Part shown: piece after piece, positions 48,601 to 61,348 of the stretch
Layout: each line of letters opens with the position of its first letter
Numbering within the stretch: position 1 is the first letter of the stretch
Assembly: GCA_004009845.1 (NCBI GenBank)
Contig: RMBW01000018.1
Location: 62,001 to 126,000 of the forward strand
From: Davidsoniella eucalypti
Taxonomy: Eukaryota > Ascomycota > Sordariomycetes > Microascales > Ceratocystidaceae
Length of the DNA: 64,000 bases
Reading direction: 5' to 3'
Translations under genes and position numbers: made by a program
The notes under the pieces: generated by a model
Told to the model about the DNA's origin: nothing
What the model saw: only the letters and a program-made list of their open reading frames with translations
Databases searched by the model: none

Positions 48601-50505
48601 TGTCATCAATTGTCTACTGCAGGTCACCGAGAAGGATAAATGCCAGTTCCTCGTCTGGTCATTCGGCTTCCTCCGCCGGCCATTCTTGGATCGACGCCGG
48701 ATCGACACGGGAACCCCGAATTGGATGAACGCAAGAGGTGATTTAAGACTGCGGCTCTGCTCTATCTACAGTGAGGATACTACACGAAAGATCAATAGGA
48801 AGGGGTAAAAGACTAAGGAGTTGTCTGCCCGAATATCAAGGGATTCTTGAATCAATATCATCTAAAGTAATTGTTATGTGCTCACACTATATAAGTGACT
48901 CTGTGTTCCTGGCTAGAAGCACTAGCGGTTCTGACTTGAATTGAGGCGTTGTATAACAAAGGACAGATGGCGGAATCTCGAGATAAAGATACTTTTGATC
49001 TCAGTCGTGAAATGTTCTTTTGTTACGTCACCAGGGATTTTTTGGCCTCTCGCTTGAAAAGCTTCTAGTACATAGACGGGGAACCCTATTTGCCTCCTTG
49101 ATAGAAATTATATTGTAGACCCTATTTTGGCTCTTTGTTGATTTACTCAAGAACAAAAGATCGCAGAAGAATCTGGCATTGCCACCTGAAAGCATGCCAT
49201 GCCTAGTTCGCCTTGGAGAATAGAAGACGTTTCTGGTGGTTTTAGTGTGGCTTGATAAGCTCAAAAACGTATACAATTCTCGGCTAGTTCTTGTCAAGAT
49301 GCCAATATGAATACTGAACGCGATATACCCGCCTTTTTCGGTGTCAATCGGTTTGCAAACAAAGAAAAGCGAAAGAATGCTGAATACAATGCTAGTTAGA
49401 CTCCCCTCGCTTGAACATCTTCCATGTCTTTTTTTACATATTTTACAGCACAGCACAGTATACATCTAGTGGCCATTAGTAAGATAAACTGATTGAGGTC
49501 ATCAACTAAGAAGACTAGAGGAGGGGGAGAATAAAAAACAATATAGCTGAGGTTGTCGTTAAAACAGCAACCATATTGGAAATAAATAAAATAAAATAAA
49601 TTGATGAAAGAATAATAAAAAAAGAGAAATAAAACAAGCCTGCATGTAACCACAGGCCGGCTGGGATTTTATCCTTGAATTAAAGCATCGAATTTATTTC
49701 ATGAGTACGTGTCGAGGAACCCATAAAATAGCTTATTTTATCACGGCGTAAGATTCCTGATTAAGACGGGATCTGCTCTTTTGTCACTGTAAGTTGACTA
49801 GGCAAAAAATCAAGAAAATAAAAGAGATTAACGAGAAAGTCAAGAAAGAAGTAAAGAATAGAGATCAGAGCTTTACTGATGCTTAAGTTATAAGAAGCTT
49901 TGAACTCAGAAAGAGGATAGGAAACGTATCTCTCGGGGCCTTTTTCCATAGTAATATCGAGTTATCTTGAGAGAACAGTAACAAGCCATCTTCTGCCTCT
50001 TCTGCTCATCTATTCTGTAGCTAACAAGACTACAACTAAAAGCAGATACACCTTTCCCCCCCCTTCCTTGTCCATATCCAATCATCCTCTTCTCCAAAGT
50101 CCATAAAATAACGTCTTTTTATATTTTTTATCTATGATTTTATTATTTTATTACATTTACTTCTCCAAACCTTGTACTGTACTTTGATATATACACACTC
50201 TCTATTTTACTTTCTATCTGTCTAGAGTTGTCTTGTTTAGAAAGTCTAAGAGAGAAACAAATCAATCCAAAGCTTTCCCGTTGACGTCCATCGTCAACAT
50301 AAGAAGAGCCCACGTCCCCCAACTCTTTTGCTCTTTCATTCTTCATTCTTCCAGACATTGTGCTTCTTTTTCTTCTGATTATCATATATACTTATATGAA
50401 CATACTCCGGTGTCATAAAAGAAGCCTTTTTCTCTTCATCTTTCCATAGACGTCTCATTCGGACGGCGGTTTCTTCTACCCTTTTACCCTCTTAGATCTG
50501 CCATC

Positions 50506-52374
50506 ATGGGCATCTTCCCCAAATACTTTGGCCTTCGTGGCCGGTCACTCAACCTGGCCATCGGTCTCTGTGCCGGTATGTCTACTATATTGTTTTCTCC
50601 TATTTTTGCTCTACAGTCTCCGGAATGCTAACATGTGCGGCGCGCTTCTCTAGGCATGGATTTCCTTCTATTCGGTTATGGTAAGTTTCTTCTCTTTCCA
50701 ATATTTCTCCTTCCTACATCCCTATCATACCTTCGGCCCTCTCTGCCGTTTTCAGCTTTGATCAATGTTACTGACTTTATTATGTAGATCAGGGTGTCAT
50801 GGGCGGTATTCTAACCATGGAAAACTTCCTCGAGCTTTTCCCTATGATTGATCCTAATCAGGGACCGGAATCCGAGTCAACAACCCGCTCTACCAAGCAG
50901 GGTAAGTTCATCAATGAACCTCATGTAATGTAACCCTCGTGCTAACCCTTAACCCATAGGTATCTCTATCGGTTCCTACAACCTGGGCTGCTTCTGCGGT
51001 GCCATCATTGCCATATTCATTGCCAACAAGCTGGGTCGTAAGCGCATGATCATGCTGGGTACATCCATCATGATTGTCGGCGCCATTCTGCAAGCAACTT
51101 CGTACACCTTGGTGCACCTGATCATCGGACGTATCATCACTGGTCTGGGTAACGGTATCAATACATCGACTGTGCCAACATGGCAATCGGAGACTTCTCA
51201 AGCCCACAGCCGTGGTGCCATGGTTATGGTTGAAGGTGCTCTGATTTCCGGTGGTATCATGATTTCCAACTGGATCGATCTGGGCTTCTCCTATGCCCCG
51301 GGCAGTGCTAGCTGGCGTGTACCTCTGGCTTTCCAGATCGTCTTCTGTCTGCTGATTCTTGGTTCCGTCTGGAACTTGCCTGAATCGCCTCGTTGGTTGC
51401 TGCTAAAAGATCGCGATGCTGAAGCCCGTGAAGTCATTGCTGTGCTGCGTGACATGACCGAGGATGATCCTCTTGTCGAAGCCGAGTACCAAATCATCAA
51501 GGAGACCACCTTGGAGATGTCCAAGGGTAGCTTCAAGGACCTCATCACTATGGATGAGAACCGCCATCTGCACCGTGTCATTCTCGCCTATGTCAACCAG
51601 ATGTTCCAGCAGGTGTCCGGTATCAACCTGATCGTGTACTACGCTCCTGTCATCTACTCCAACATGGGTCTCAGCATCTTCCTATCGCGTCTCTTGGCCG
51701 CCCTGGGTGGTACCGAGTTCTTCATCATGTCTCTGCCTGCTATCTGGCTGATCGAGCGTGTCGGTCGTCGTAAGCTCATGCTTTTCGGTGCCATCGGTCA
51801 GGCTATCGCCATGGCCACTTGTGCCGGTACTGCTGCCTATAATAACAAGGCCTGCCAGATCGCCAACGTCATCTTCCTATGGCTATTCAACACTTCCTTC
51901 GGTATCGGCTGGCTGGGTATGACCTGGCTGTACCCTGCCGAGATTGTTCCTCTCCGTATCCGTGCTCCCGCCAACGGTCTCAGTACCTCGGCTAACTGGA
52001 TTTGGAACTTCATGGTCGTCATGATCACCCCCATTGCCTTCAACGACATCAAGCACTGGACCTACCTGATCTTCGCCGTCATCAACGCCCTGATCGTCCC
52101 TTGCGTCTATTTCTTCTTCCCCGAGACCGCCTACCGCTCCCTCGAAGAGATGGACATCATCTTCCGCAAGACCAAGGGTCTCGGTGGCTACCTCCGCGTT
52201 GTCGATGTCGCCCGCAAAGAGCCTCAGCACTACGGCAAGCACGGTGAGCTGCTCATCCCCCTACACGAGGAGGAGAAGCCTAGCGTTAGCCAGCACGAGG
52301 GCGAGAAGACCTCCGGCAACAATGTCGGGGTCATGCGCTCCAACAGCAGTAGCCAGGACGAGGAGACACAGTAG
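50506..52374 (+). CDS. MFS sugar transporter (STL1/hexose-transporter-like)
   Basis: Four exons: 50506..50575, 50654..50680, 50788..50901 and 50960..52374, giving 541 residues. Exon 2 is 27 nt and completes the first membrane segment (GMDFLLFGYDQGVMGGILT across the junctions). Sugar-porter signatures are present: ANKLGRKR after segment 2, PESPRWLL after segment 6, QQVSGINLIVYYAP in segment 7, RVGRRKLM after segment 8, and PETAYRSLEEMD at the end. The C-terminal tail is hydrophilic and acidic/Ser-rich. Twelve segments are expected, as in the MFS sugar porter family. It imports monosaccharides or polyols across the plasma membrane; the exact substrate is not determined. Codon use is strongly biased, suggesting high expression. 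A start at 51046 was rejected because it deletes the first segments. Confidence 0.88.
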
Positions 52375-53467
52375 AGAGAGAATTCCGACGGGGCTACATG
52401 ACGGGGGGAAAAGTAGAGGGAGTTCGAGGACGAGTATAAGTACGGACAAGCGTCCAGGTGGCGTCGTCAAGAAACCATTGGCGAGTTCCGTTTTGTTGTC
52501 TGTTTCATTGTTTCTCATTTCGTCCTTGTCGTTTTACTGTTTTCCATTTGCCAGCCTATTATCAAGGCAGCATCTTGTTATTCTTTTTTGATTCTGTTTA
52601 CAAACTTATGAATATTGGGATCTTGAGGGGGGCCAATCAATTATTGAGCTTGGTTGGTTAAGAAAATGTCTCTTATGCCCCCCCCCCCCCCCCCCAAAAC
52701 ACATTGCTGGTTTTAATGATGGCTTATATACCCATCGGCCGCGCTTTCCACGTCTTTATCATGGGCGTCGAACCTTGGCTTGGCTCGATATCTGTTTTGT
52801 TCGTTTTTTATCTGCACATCCTGTCCCTGGAAGCGAGAAGACACTCACTTGCCAGATGACATCTACTTATAGTAGCACACATATTATACATAATATCACC
52901 ACATGCTGCATAAAGAATTTATTGTGTTTGTTCAAAAGTCCATTAAGATAGTTGTCCGCTAATGCCACTAAAAATAAAACCTGAAAGGCAAGGCGGATAC
53001 AGAGCTGGTAGTTAAACTTGGCGAGCTTATATACAAAATAAAGCTCGCTTCTAATGAAAATGCAATAAAATAAAGAACGGAGATGTAAAATAATGTGTTA
53101 CGGGCGTCAGTGAGAGAATGTGTGTGTAAGAGTGATAGTCATGCTATGAGAAAAGACAAAGGAAGAATAGATAAGGATACTTCCAGAATGGGAAGCATTG
53201 CAATACAAAAATAGGAGGGATATTGATCAGCATGGATGACAAGACAGACTGTCATGAGCCATGTTAGAAGATAAGATAAAGAAAGACAAACGGCCAAGAT
53301 GTGAGAATCGCTAAATGAGAAGGTCAAGTTTGTCGGGCACTGTTAGGCCTCGAATCAGAAAAAAAAAACAATGAAATCAGGGGAGAGCTAGTGGTTAGGT
53401 AAGTTTGTGTGTGTGTGTGTTACAAGTCATAGAACGAAAGCAAGAAACTGATTAATGATGATCAAAA
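52375..53467. other. intergenic between convergent genes
   Basis: 3' flanks of the transporter and the F-box gene. Contains an 18-C run at 52678-52695 and a GT dinucleotide tract near 53406-53420. No gene seen. Confidence 0.6.
52678..52695. repeat. poly(C) tract, 18 bp
   Basis: Uninterrupted run of C downstream of the transporter. Its length may be inexact in sequencing. Confidence 0.9.
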
Positions 53468-55766
53468 TCAGTCTTCATTGAAGAAGGTCACGCTGTGTGC
53501 TGGTGCGGTAGCTGGCATCACGACGTCCTCCATGTCGACGTCTTCTGACACTAGTGGTGGTGGTGGTAGCATCAACTGTGTAGTGGCAGCCTCTTCAAAC
53601 GGCATGGCACTCAACGGCCGTGTTGGGAGAGCTGTGATAGACTGGCGCGCCGGCATAGATATCCTCCTGTCATAGAGAGTATCGACGAGAGCCGAGTCTG
53701 GCGGCGGCGAGAAGGACCAAACTTCCATGACGGTACGATTACCGCGCAAAGCCAGCGCCACACAGCGCTCGCTCTGGAACGCCACACGCCACACGGCATC
53801 GCTCTGTGAAATCAGCTCACGTACTAGCTGGCCCGTCTTGAGATCCCAGATCTTGACACGGCCGTCGCTGCCACCGCTGACTACCCGCGTGTCATCAAAT
53901 TGTAGGCTAGTAACGCTATTGTCGTGTGCCGCGAGTCGGTGGATTGGCGCCATGTGCTCCAAAGACCACACACGGACGCTGCCGTCTGAACCGCCGGTTA
54001 CGAGCGTGTCACCACGCATCTGGATCTGGCCGACAAGCGATGTGTGTCCTTGTAGGATCGCTAGGCATTCACTATTGAGGGTTAGTTAAAGTTTTTGGCT
54101 GGATAGGCTAGGCTCGTGAAATCAAGCTATTCATCACTTACGCTGTATTCGGGTCCCAAATTCGTACGTTAGTATCGAGACTTCCAGTGACCACGCGCTT
54201 TCCATCATACGCAATAGCGTATATCTGGCTAAAATGGCCCTGCAAAATGTTCAGACAACGACCCTCTGAGATACTCCATACACGGGCCGTCGTGTCGTAG
54301 CTTCCAGATACCACAATATCGCCCTTGATCTCAAGGCAGCGGACACTTGCTTGGTGACCGACTAGCATCTTGGTGCAGGTGCCATCGGCAATGTTCCAAA
54401 CACGGAGGGTAGTGTCACGCGATCCAGAGATGGCAGTCGTAGCGTCTGACATCTTAAGACAACGCACAGTAGATGTATGGCCTCTGAGAGTATATGTGCA
54501 AACACTGTGTGCGATTAGTTAGCAACACTCAAAGTCTAGTTAGGGAAGCAGACGATATGATGAAGGATCGGGAAGAAGAGATGGAAGTACTTACGCTGTG
54601 CTCATATCCCATACGCGGATGTCGCGATCACAGCCACCACTAACAAGCACGTCGCCCCATGGTACCATAGCCCAGACGCCCATGACATGGCCCTCGAGCA
54701 TCTTCATCTGCTCGCCCTGAGTGTCAAACACGTGGATACGGGCGTTGTCCAGCGCTAGGATGATGTACTTGTCGGTAAGGTGCAAGCTAGTGACTACGCC
54801 GCCCTCCTGCGTTATATACTTGCTGATATGTTGGCCGCCGTTGCGCCAAGCTGCGTCGACGAGATAGCGCTGCTTGAAGTGTGACTTGTATGACCGCAGC
54901 TTACGGTTACGAATGCGGCCCAGACTTGGATATCCCGGTGGGCTACGAGAAACATATGTCGAAGCTGGCGCCGAAGCGGTGCTTGCTGTGTCGAAACTAT
55001 CGGCGTCATTGGGTGGTAGCTGGCGATCATACTCATGCTTGAAGCATAGAATTTTCCACGTCATGTCGTCGCTAAGGAGGTCCCGCCACCGGTGAGATAC
55101 TTGAGCGGCACGAGCTAGCGTTTTGGGGTCGTCGATGAATGAGAGAATCTAGACAGGTGCGGTGAGATACGGTCAGTGATGTAGTTTTGGTAGCTATAGA
55201 TAGACAATGATAATGGTACTCACTCTAAGGCACAGTTCATCGGGAAGACTGGTAAACGGATCTTGGCGCAGAAGCGGTGTCACAAACTGATAGACGAAGC
55301 TGAGTTGCGGACTAGTGCATAGGTTGAGCAGTTCGCTCATGATGTTCATGCGCTCTTGCGGCGACGAGTTGACAAAGTGCTGGCGGAACTTGTCCAGAAA
55401 GCTGGCAGAATCTATCGGAGGCGGCGCTGCCACACTCCAGCTGGGCCGGACGTGGGACGGACCGGGCGATGCCGCAGGTGTGGGCGGCTGGGGCGGAGAT
55501 CGGGACGAGGTCTGCGGCTGCTGGCCCGCCGACGGCTGCTGCGGGCACTGTTTCTGGTCGAAGCTGTTTGAGGCCGTCGACGTCATACTAGGCGTTGGCG
55601 GGCCGCGCAGGTGGCGCTGGTGCTGGAGGGGGTTCAGCTGCGGCTGGGCATCGAGCTTCTCGAGGCGGGCGGTCATAGCCGCGTTGGCGTTGCCGACGGC
55701 GATTTCTTCGCTGAGCCCGCTGCCACGGCGGCCGGCAATGCTGAGCGGTCTCTTAGATACAGACAT
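53468..55766 (-). CDS. F-box/WD40 protein, FBXW7/Cdc4-like (SCF substrate receptor)
   Basis: Four exons: 55766..55224, 55148..54595, 54504..54142 and 54071..53468, giving 687 residues; introns of 75, 90 and 70 nt all keep frame. The N-terminus (about 1-165) is Pro/Gln/Ser-rich. The F-box spans about 173-215 and is completed by splicing: FTSLPDELCLR joins ILSFIDDPKTLARAAQVSHR. Then follows YKSHFKQRYLVDAAW and about eight WD blades near 290-620, for example HVMGVWAMVPWGDVLVSGG, GHTSTVRCLKM, GHQASVRCLEI and GHFSQIYAIAY. Such proteins recruit phosphorylated substrates to SCF ubiquitin ligase. Cdc4/Fbxw7 is the nearest class by appearance, but Met30/SconB or Pop-type assignment is not excluded. 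Confidence 0.82.
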
Positions 55767-58700
55767 GTTTTATGTGAGTATGAGAGTATGTAATATAGGG
55801 AAAAAGATGCGACGTGAGATCTCGTTGGAGAAAAGAAGCGAGACAGTAAGATAGACAAGACGAGAAGGACAAAGGCGGCGGGCGTTGCTGCTCTTGTGGA
55901 GGGTGTGCGAAGATTGAGGCTCAGGCTATCTCAGGTCATTCTACAGCCCAGAATCCAAGGGGCAGTAGTCGGTAGGAAAGTAGGCGCTCTGGAATTCTTG
56001 TTATGATGGCGGCGTCCAGCGACAAAATCAGCGGCAAATGAGGCTGCGACAATGACCACAGAAGTAGAAACGGATCAAATTGTCGAGAAAACCGGTTCTC
56101 GAGCGGCTCTACGATCTTGGGCGGCAACGGAACCGACACAGAAAGGCGACGGGAAGAGGTGAGGTCGGCGCTCAAAATGTAAAAGACTGCGGCGATGCTC
56201 GGCGGACGGGACTTGTTTAAGCTCTTCTAAGATCACGAAGAAAGAATACAGAAGAGAAAGCAGGCGTAAAATGCGGCCAGTTTCTAGGTTGTTTGGGATA
56301 ATGGAATACTTGGAAGATGGGCTAGAAGAGAGGATAACAGATTAAAGTGTCAGTGGCAACTTTTACGATCGGTTTCAGGCAGAGAGGCTCTAGAACTTCA
56401 GTGGATTTTTGTGGTTTTGGCGCCTGTTTGGACTGACTCGGCACCTGAATTTAGCGGGTCTCGACCCCAAAGTACAGGGTACTATACAGGGCAATACGAA
56501 TATAGGCCAAGGAGAAAAAAAGGTCAGGGAGTAAGCCCAAGCAGAAAAAATAACAGCAGCGGCGCAACGATTCGTCGAGTCGACGACTGTGATGCAACGG
56601 CAATTACTCCTTTTCCACAGTCCAAGCTCTGTTTGCGTTTGGGCCGGCCGCAGAAGGCAACTACCCAACTTGGCCAGGGGTGGATAGTTTAGAAGAGCAA
56701 CAACAACAGAGGCAAAAAAAAAATTGAAAACAATAACAATAGGAAAATAGAGCCAAAGAACAAGACTTACCGAGAGCGACGTGAAAAGCGCAGTGCTGAG
56801 CTGGACTGTTTGGCGGTCTGTTGTAGGACGTTCGTTGGGCTGTCACAAACAGTCACAAAAGAGAGGTTGGAAGCACTAATAGCGACCTAGAAGTATCCAG
56901 GATAGGCAAAGCTTGGTGTGCTGAGAGCACCTGTAGGACGAGCAAGTTGGGCGGTTTTCGGTGGGTGCAAGGAGCGCAATTGACATTGACTAGTGGAGCA
57001 GATGTGACGACGGTCGAGAAGGGCGGACTCTGCTTTGTGATGATAGACACAGAAAGGAGGGTAAAAGATGATGCAGAAGACGATGACAAAGCACAACAGA
57101 CTCTGATAAAAACAAGGCGGACTATCAAAGTCAACTACAAGAAAGAGCCCGAGAGGAAATTCTTGTCTTTGCAGTCTTCGATGCAATTGCCTGTTATGTT
57201 GCTTCTCTGCCAGAAGATGCTATACACCAGCAGGATATTGGGATAGAGAGGCGGGAGAGCAAGATGTGGTGGTGTGATGCGAGTTGCAAAACGATACAAA
57301 GGCAAATATCCGCTAAAGAGGGAGAATGGAAAATGATGATAATAATCCCAGAAACGAATGGGGACGAATAGGTAGAGGATAACAAAAAATGAAGGTGAAA
57401 AATAGAGGCTAGAGATCCCAGGAAAGAGCGGTCGAATCACAAATCTGAGAACCGACTAACTACCTTGGAAACTACCTTGGATTATACGTTTACTCATGTC
57501 CTCTTCTCCTCTGCATGAGAAAAGGGAAAGAGCGAGTGCATATATGCTCGATTCGAGTAATAAGGAAGCAAAGAGAAGTAACCAGTTTAGAAGACGGAAG
57601 GAACACAACCGGCCAGCAAGCTCCAAGTTGGGCTATTTTTAATTAAATTACATATATCTTGGTTAGCATAAAGCTATTCGGTTTTTTCTTTTCATTGCCT
57701 AGATAATTTACCCTTTTACCGCTCAATGTATCTCATCAGCTTCTTCTTTCTTTCTCTTTCTCGGTCCTCCATTTTATGCTCCTCTACATTCCAGTCAAGC
57801 CACATTTCTCCTCAATATAACCAAGCCTATCACCAAGCATGTATAATAGCCAAATCCCTCTCTCCCGCCCCTACAGATACGATTACATCATATATAGAGA
57901 AACAGCAAAATAGTAGATTCACAGACAAAGGCAGCAGGCAGTTAATTAACCAGCTAGTCCCAGTTCTTATCATCTGCGCTGCGACCTGGCCGGGGTCTGC
58001 AACAGAACAGATCAAGGGCCATGGGCGGCAGACGCCCGGACTTCAAGTTCTGCAGCAAGTTCTACGAGTAGGACAAATAGAGGAACGGCACAGCAGCATC
58101 AACAGCAATTAATATGGCGCACAGGCAGCAGGTTCGGTCTATTTTTTAGTCCTTTGCTACCAGTATTCCGTCCTGCTCAAGGTACTTTGCTTCCGCTACA
58201 TTGCTATGATGTATATGTATGTGCATGCATGTGTACTTGTTTTCAAGTCATTCATTGTGTAGGCGTTTGAGAACAAAGCATGAGGCAGGGGTGGTTCGCC
58301 CGAAGGGAACAAAAGGAAAAAGCCCAATCAAAATTCTCTAATTCCAGGACCAGCCGTTATATTCTTTCAATGTTCGTCCTGCTTGCTGGCAAGTCCTACT
58401 GGCAAGAGAGAGACCCAGACATTCTTTTGAAGCCATTCTTCTAAACCAAGGGAGGGGACTACTAGTTTCACTGGCTCAATGTGACGCTAGCTCGTCTTTG
58501 GCACAAGCTATAGGGACCCTTAATGGATATCAGACGATGCCCTTTCTTTTGCTCTTTCTCTATAAATATGTGAACTGTATAAGCTGAATGTGTATTGGTA
58601 CCATATGCTGTATATGGCCTTTCTTTCATGCATCAATTTGCATTATTGACTGGGAATCATCAGTTTGCACACTAATACCTACATTCCACATATGTGAGTC

Positions 58701-59509
58701 CCTTTTTACGTCCCGCATGAACAGCCTAAGATTTGTTCATCTTGGGCTGGATTGAGCCTAGCCGCCCTTGCTATTGTTGCTAAAATGCCAAGCAGGACGA
58801 GGACTTGAAGAAATCAAAGCATATGTAAATGACTGGTGGCATTGGCAGATTCCCTCCAGTAGGAAAGTAGAAAAGGCGGCAAAGAGCAGCCAACTCCCAA
58901 GTGGTTTTGTATTAGTAATCAAGACCGGAGTGGCTTATGTCTTTAACAAATTCATACATCTCTTCCTGCCACTTTGCGGCATGTTGGCTGGCAGCCAGCA
59001 GCACGGCTTCCATGTCACAAGGTTGTTAGTAGATTTGTACTCTATATGTACATGTAAGCCAGGCAGGCCACCCAGAAGCGGAGCCCAAATGTCGTCATCT
59101 AGCGTGCGCTCCCGCTCGGGAAATCACAGCAGTATAAAGTTGGCTGTGGAATGGATTTATCTCCAGGGTTTTTTGTATCAAAGCATCCAACATTGCACTA
59201 CAGCCAAAAATCAAAGTCTTCATCAGCGTAACCTACTCTATTTATTCTTCCATTTATTCTTTAGATTTCGAGAAGCCGCAGTCCCTGATCGACGGCTTCA
59301 CGATGGGAAGATCCAGTGCACGCGAGTATATGAAACAACCAGTGCAGCAAGTTCAAAGCCCCCTTTCTGGGCAACTATAATTATATCCATGGAAACCACT
59401 GCTACATCGATTCAGATATCGTCGTGCGACTAACGACTATCAACCTCGCTCAGGTAGCTACGTATACAGATACAACATGTATATCTGAGGATCAAAAAGT
59501 ATATACACA
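55767..59509. other. intergenic, 3.7 kb
   Basis: Starts with the F-box gene promoter. The rest is mixed-composition DNA with overlapping short frames on both strands (56390-57440) and one 221-codon frame at 58768-59433 that looks non-coding. No supported gene. Confidence 0.5.
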
Positions 59510-59610
59510 GGCCTAACCAGGACACGAACCTGAGCTCATGGAGTCAGAATTGTGCCTGTATATTAAAGTTGTTTTGAATCCGACGTCCTAACCAACTAGA
59601 CTATCAAGCC
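59510..59610 (-). tRNA. tRNA-Leu(CAA)-like gene with intron, possibly a pseudogene
   Basis: On the minus strand a cloverleaf can be folded: acceptor GGCTTGA with TTAGGCC (7 of 7, with wobble), D-arm within TAGTCTAGTTGGTTAGGAC, anticodon stem TCGGA/TCTGA with loop TTCAAA...T and anticodon CAA, an intron of about 23 nt after position 37, a short variable stem CTC-CAT-GAG, and T-arm TCAGG-TTCGTGT-CCTGG. A T5 terminator follows. Two departures raise doubt: the T-loop has T where A58 is expected, and position 73 is T rather than the A of leucine tRNAs. Confidence 0.5.
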
Positions 59611-61348
59611 AGGATTTGGCGATGCCGATGACGACGTTCGCGTGATCAGAAACCTTCTCAAATATGGATTTTTTCGATAATTTTGGCAAACTTCCCTCCT
59701 ACAACCCGGGGGTGGTACCTTTGAGTTCGAGAGGCTTTTAAGAGCGGCCAGCACATATTCCCAATGCTGCTGTTCATTCTCGTTTTCTTTTTCGACATTT
59801 GTCGTCTTCTATGCACCGTTTCGTGGCCTTGATCCCGACTTTTCCCCTCTCTAGGGACGTTGCTGCACCCAACTCGATTACGCCAAATTAAGAATTGTAT
59901 TGATTTTTGTTTTTTGTTGCTCTTAGTGGAGGTATGAACCACAAGCTCTTCGGGGCTGGGGGTCGATATCGTCCTGCGGAGGACTTTAGATATCTGTCCG
60001 GTATCCAATCCGGCGTCGTATGATCTTAGTAATTTAGGTAGACGTTAAATATAATCAAATCAAATCAAATCGGTAATTTTGGTGATTTGAGTGGACGTAA
60101 GATATAATAAATCAATGCGGTTTGTCGTTGTTGTGAGTAGTCTCAAATGAAGGAATATGGTGATGTGGTGTTTTACCAAAGATCACTAAGATATACGTAT
60201 TAAGTCAACACTTGTCAAATCATAGTCAAGTCAAGCCAAGCCAGCTGTAGGGTTAAATACAAAACAATGGCTATAATTTAGGGTTGGATGGAGAACGGAC
60301 TTGGTATAGATAGCCCCACACTGCGGCTTATTCTACCCTAGATATCATAATAGAGCAACTGTAGCCGTCTCCAGCCGCTAGGAAGCCTCTTGGCAACAGC
60401 AGTGACTAGGTGTTTTTCTCTCTGTTTATTTCTTTCCTGCCCTCGTCCGGTTCCACACGAGAAATTTGTAGCTGGGAAGCTAGATTTCGGGTTTAAACGG
60501 ATGATGATATTGAGGCCGGTCCAAGCCAAATTGTTTAGCAGTACTAGCAAAATCAACTATGAATAACAACAGTTGAGTTAGAAATTGAGATTGTTCCTGT
60601 CGACTGTATTTATGTGATTTATAAAGCGTTTGTTTAGTTGAGGCTGCAAAAAGATGTAAAGTGCGTTTGTACCTTCCGTTGTGGTGTGAATGCCTAGGGA
60701 AAACTTTCACTACGGGAGAAGTCTGTTAGACACTCCGACACCGCTGGATAGAGCATCACATGACTTTGAGAGACCCGAGTTGACATTCAAAGCGAGGTTT
60801 TTTTTCTACCTGACCTATAATACCTACTCGGCCGGAGTTTGGGGGACAAGAGCTGATTAAAGATGGGGAGCCCACTGGGGAAAGAGTTCGAAAGCAGTAA
60901 ACAGTACAGTCTGATGCACCAAGTATATTTTGGTGGCCTGAGGTTAAAGCTTTAGAAGCGTAGAAATTAGCAACGGCGGTAGCCACAGAATGATCAGGCA
61001 CTCAGTCCCCAACAACAATAAGAGAGGCTCTGTTGGCTCTGGATGGAGGGAAATTTCGGAGCTCCATTGGGAACAGTTCCGTTCCCAAGCCAAGCCAAAA
61101 CAAGAGGATTTTTTCTGGCCTGGTCTGTTTTTTTCTCAGATTGATATATACTTTTTTTGCTCTTGTCCAGTAAGAACCCGAAAAAGCCCCCTCCTTCCTT
61201 CTCTGCTTTTTCGACCACTTGGTGATAATCAGACTTCCTTCTTTTTTTTTTTCGTACTTTTTTCCCCCTTCCCAATTTTTTTTTTCTCTTTTAGTCTTTG
61301 TTTTTCTTGTACTCTTTTTCGAGCCTCCCCAAACCATCACAACCCAAA
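59611..61348. other. intergenic with SINE-like repeat copy 2
   Basis: Contains the repeat at 59915-60071, a degenerate echo of its tail at 60072-60113, and the PDH promoter with a pyrimidine-rich leader (61140-61320). No gene seen. Confidence 0.55.
59915..60071 (+). repeat. dispersed SINE- or LTR-like repeat, copy 2
   Basis: Shares the blocks listed for copy 1 but lacks part of its middle. The end is (AAATC)-like and a degenerate second tail follows (60072-60113). It lies about 305 bp upstream of the 5' end of the tRNA-Leu-like gene. Confidence 0.75.

Larger units (their letters stand above)
36298..50505. other. 14-kb gene desert
   Basis: No supported protein-coding gene. Contents seen: a C-rich site near 37400-37430 (CCGGCCGGCCGGACGG), copies C and D of the 40-nt element, several A-, T- and G-homopolymers (for example 41167-41184, 47750-47763), a moderately GC-rich island at about 48620-48770, and a weak relic-like stretch at 44160-44520. 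The distal part is the transporter promoter. Long non-coding transcripts cannot be excluded. Confidence 0.5.

Noticed and set aside
56390..57440. Overlapping short frames on both strands
   Set aside because: Purine-rich on one strand and pyrimidine-rich on the other, with no coding pattern. Probably the F-box gene promoter and leader.
57726..58112. 128-codon frame near 57.7 kb
   Set aside because: The first part is pyrimidine-derived and the remainder resembles no known protein.
58768..59433. 221-codon open frame on the plus strand
   Set aside because: No domain, no start context and mixed composition. Long frames arise by chance in this less AT-rich stretch.
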